A DNA stretch of 7,681 bases from JBDNFP01 sp041689775. Its GTDB lineage: Bacteria > Bacteroidota > Bacteroidia > Cytophagales > Spirosomataceae. The first letter of the stretch is position 1, and each line of letters opens with the position of its first letter. A program made the translations under genes and the position numbers. Location: the NCBI GenBank assembly GCA_041689775.1, contig JBDNFP010000324.1:1-7681 (forward strand). Reading direction: 5' to 3'. The notes under the pieces were generated by a model that searched no databases, was not told the origin of the DNA, and worked only from the letters and a program-made list of their open reading frames with translations. This document shows, piece by piece, positions 6,810 through 7,681 of this stretch.

Positions 6810-7499
6810 CTATACCGAAAAAAGAATCCTTCGTTCATTCTCGGAATTAACCTGCATGCCAAAGTACCCCTCCGCAAAACCATTAGCCATGAAATAGGAC
6901 CCAATGATATCTTGTCCCTTCGGCACCGTTACTTCGTTATAAAACCATTCAATTTTTTCTTCCGCTGACGTGGGATAATTCAAATGGACCAAAGGCCCCC
7001 GGCGACCCCAGTAAAAATAGTTGTCTTGATTGTTTTTAACAAAGGCAGTCATGGTCCCCAGATTAATCCCTTCCAGGATCCATTCCGAAGCAGTGCCAAA
7101 AGTAGCGCTAGTTTTAGTGAGGCCTTGGAGTTTTATTGTCTGGTAGCCCACTGATGGGATATTCCACTCTCCAACGAAGTGCTCTTTCTCAACGCCTTCT
7201 TCAAAGAATATATCTTTTGAATCTTCTCCAATGGTTATCCTTACTTTGCTACTGCCAGTAATACTAGCTCTAAGGAATAACTTCACGGGTACATTTTCTG
7301 TAAACCAAACGTAGGTATCCAATATCGCCCCAGCATCGGTCCAGTTATCCAAACCTTCCTTCGTAACCTTTTCCTGATGCCCACCCCGCACCCAGGAGTT
7401 TCCACCAATGGGTACGACAATCTTTTCTCTTTCCAGATTAGTAGCGAACAGTGCATGAATCCCGATGAAGGATAACAATAAACGCAATTTTGAGGACAT
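6810..7499 (-). CDS. N-terminal open part of the interrupted gene: signal peptide and DUF5077 domain
   Basis: 229 residues from ATG to the amber codon. A signal peptide (core LRLLLSFIGIHALFA, likely cleaved near residue 19) is followed by a DUF5077 domain at about 26-146, recognised from GLDNWTDAGAILDTYVWF, the GSSKVRITIGEDSKDI strand pair and the VGYQTIKLQGL motif. The DUF3472 domain begins at about 160 with YFYWGRRGPLVHLNYP, WFYNEVTVPKGQDIIGSYFM and NGFAEGYFGMQVNSENERR, and is cut off at FSV. If translated as it stands, this gives an exported DUF5077 domain with about 70 residues of an incomplete second domain, probably unstable. The start is supported by the signal peptide; no Shine-Dalgarno sequence is visible. 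Confidence 0.6.
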   Translation of the reverse strand: MSSKLRLLLSFIGIHALFATNLEREKIVVPIGGNSWVRGGHQEKVTKEGLDNWTDAGAILDTYVWFTENVPVKLFLRASITGSSKVRITIGEDSKDIFFEEGVEKEHFVGEWNIPSVGYQTIKLQGLTKTSATFGTASEWILEGINLGTMTAFVKNNQDNYFYWGRRGPLVHLNYPTSAEEKIEWFYNEVTVPKGQDIIGSYFMANGFAEGYFGMQVNSENERRILFSV

Positions 7500-7681
7500 G
7501 GTATTTCGGATGATTGAATTGGTATAAGTACTACCCTCCGTCTACTCTACCCTACTATTTTTAGGTTCTGATAATGAGATAGTTGCTTTCTTACCCATCG
7601 AAACAGGCACATAATTTTAAAAATAAGGTCAGACCTGGCTGTTGTCTGATCGCGACTGATTTCACGGATTAGATTCAGCCC
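7500..7681. other. Upstream region of the DUF3472 gene, no confident gene
   Basis: Apart from the possible terminator, nothing firm is visible. The minus-strand frame entering at 7681 stays open for 44 codons to a TAG at 7547-7549, but it runs through the hairpin and T-tract and has no recognised motif. No clear Bacteroidota promoter or ribosome binding site was found before the ATG at 7499. Confidence 0.4.
7611..7649 (-). terminator. Possible intrinsic terminator of a minus-strand gene outside the window
   Basis: On the minus strand TCAGAC (7644-7649 on the + map) pairs with GTCTGA (7629-7634) across a nine-base loop, and after CC comes a T-rich run (TTATTTTT). A six-pair stem with a T-tract fits a modest intrinsic terminator for a gene ending beyond the right edge. 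It lies about 110 bases upstream of the DUF3472 start, so it would insulate that gene from upstream transcription. The stem is short and only half GC, so efficiency would be low. Confidence 0.3.

Larger units (their letters stand above)
6216..7499 (-). pseudogene. DUF5077-DUF3472 secreted protein gene, interrupted by an in-frame amber codon
   Basis: One continuous reading frame of 427 codons, the expected full length of this family, is broken only at codon 230 (TAG, minus strand, plus-strand CTA at 6810-6812). Before the stop the protein reads ERRILFSV and directly after it SPFKTDNPESIPEDQR. From memory the family has FSVWSPF here, so a TGG tryptophan codon changed to TAG through one G-to-A change (plus-strand C to T at 6811). 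There is no frameshift and no other stop, and the downstream part is well preserved, so the lesion is recent, a sequencing error, or tolerated. Members are exported proteins with an N-terminal DUF5077 beta-domain and a DUF3472 core, of unknown function. The gene points the same way as the efflux operon, 237 bases upstream of it; no functional link is evident. Confidence 0.85.

Noticed and set aside
6447..6968. A 173-codon + strand frame across the DUF3472 gene
   Set aside because: It is antisense to conserved DUF3472 blocks on both sides of the amber codon, and its translation is rich in basic residues with no domain character.
6216..7499. Amber recoding (pyrrolysine or suppressor tRNA) as the reason for the internal stop
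   Set aside because: TAG is also the end codon of this gene and of the channel gene, whose readthrough would fuse it to a lipoprotein with its own signal peptide. No insertion element or suppressor tRNA is visible, and a simple TGG-to-TAG mutation is sufficient.
6810..7499. Two separate genes, one DUF5077-only and one DUF3472-only
   Set aside because: The break is inside the DUF3472 domain, not between domains, the frame is continuous, and the second part lacks a signal peptide and a credible start.

Overview
The window looks like chromosomal DNA of a Gram-negative Bacteroidota bacterium, probably of the Cytophagales type. The grounds are a full RND export system with an outer-membrane channel and a lipoprotein adaptor, weak or absent Shine-Dalgarno sites, AT-rich intergenic DNA, and a DUF5077-DUF3472 protein of a kind I associate with that phylum. 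The genus cannot be fixed from the sequence alone.

Layout, left to right. Positions 1-113 hold what is probably the last 36 codons of an unidentified + strand gene. Positions 114-304 are an AT-rich gap between converging genes with several inverted repeats, including a set that could fold as a three-way junction. Positions 305-5978 are a three-gene minus-strand operon, transcribed right to left: a TolC-family outer-membrane channel (4629-5978), a periplasmic adaptor lipoprotein (3480-4607) and an AcrB-like HAE1-family RND proton antiporter (305-3457). The gaps between these genes are only 21 and 22 bases, so they are almost certainly one transcript. Positions 5979-6215 are the leader region, with no convincing promoter motif. 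Positions 6216-7499, also minus strand, encode a secreted DUF5077-DUF3472 protein interrupted in frame by one amber codon, where the family has a tryptophan. Positions 7500-7681 are non-coding or uncertain, with a possible minus-strand terminator for a gene outside the window.

How the genes work together. The permease captures substrates from the inner membrane or periplasm and is driven by protons. The adaptor, anchored by a lipid on Cys22, bridges it to the outer-membrane channel. The result is a tripartite pump for drugs, detergents or metabolites. All motifs needed for proton relay are intact, so the pump is probably functional; its substrate cannot be read from the sequence, and no regulator gene lies in the window.

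The points most worth a second look are the single-base nonsense lesion in the DUF3472 gene, a perfect palindrome over the adaptor stop codon that would mask the only Shine-Dalgarno-like site before the permease, the channel and adaptor genes being in the same frame with one stop between them, and the branched repeat structure downstream of the operon. I found no convincing new type of system here; most of the window is a conventional efflux operon.
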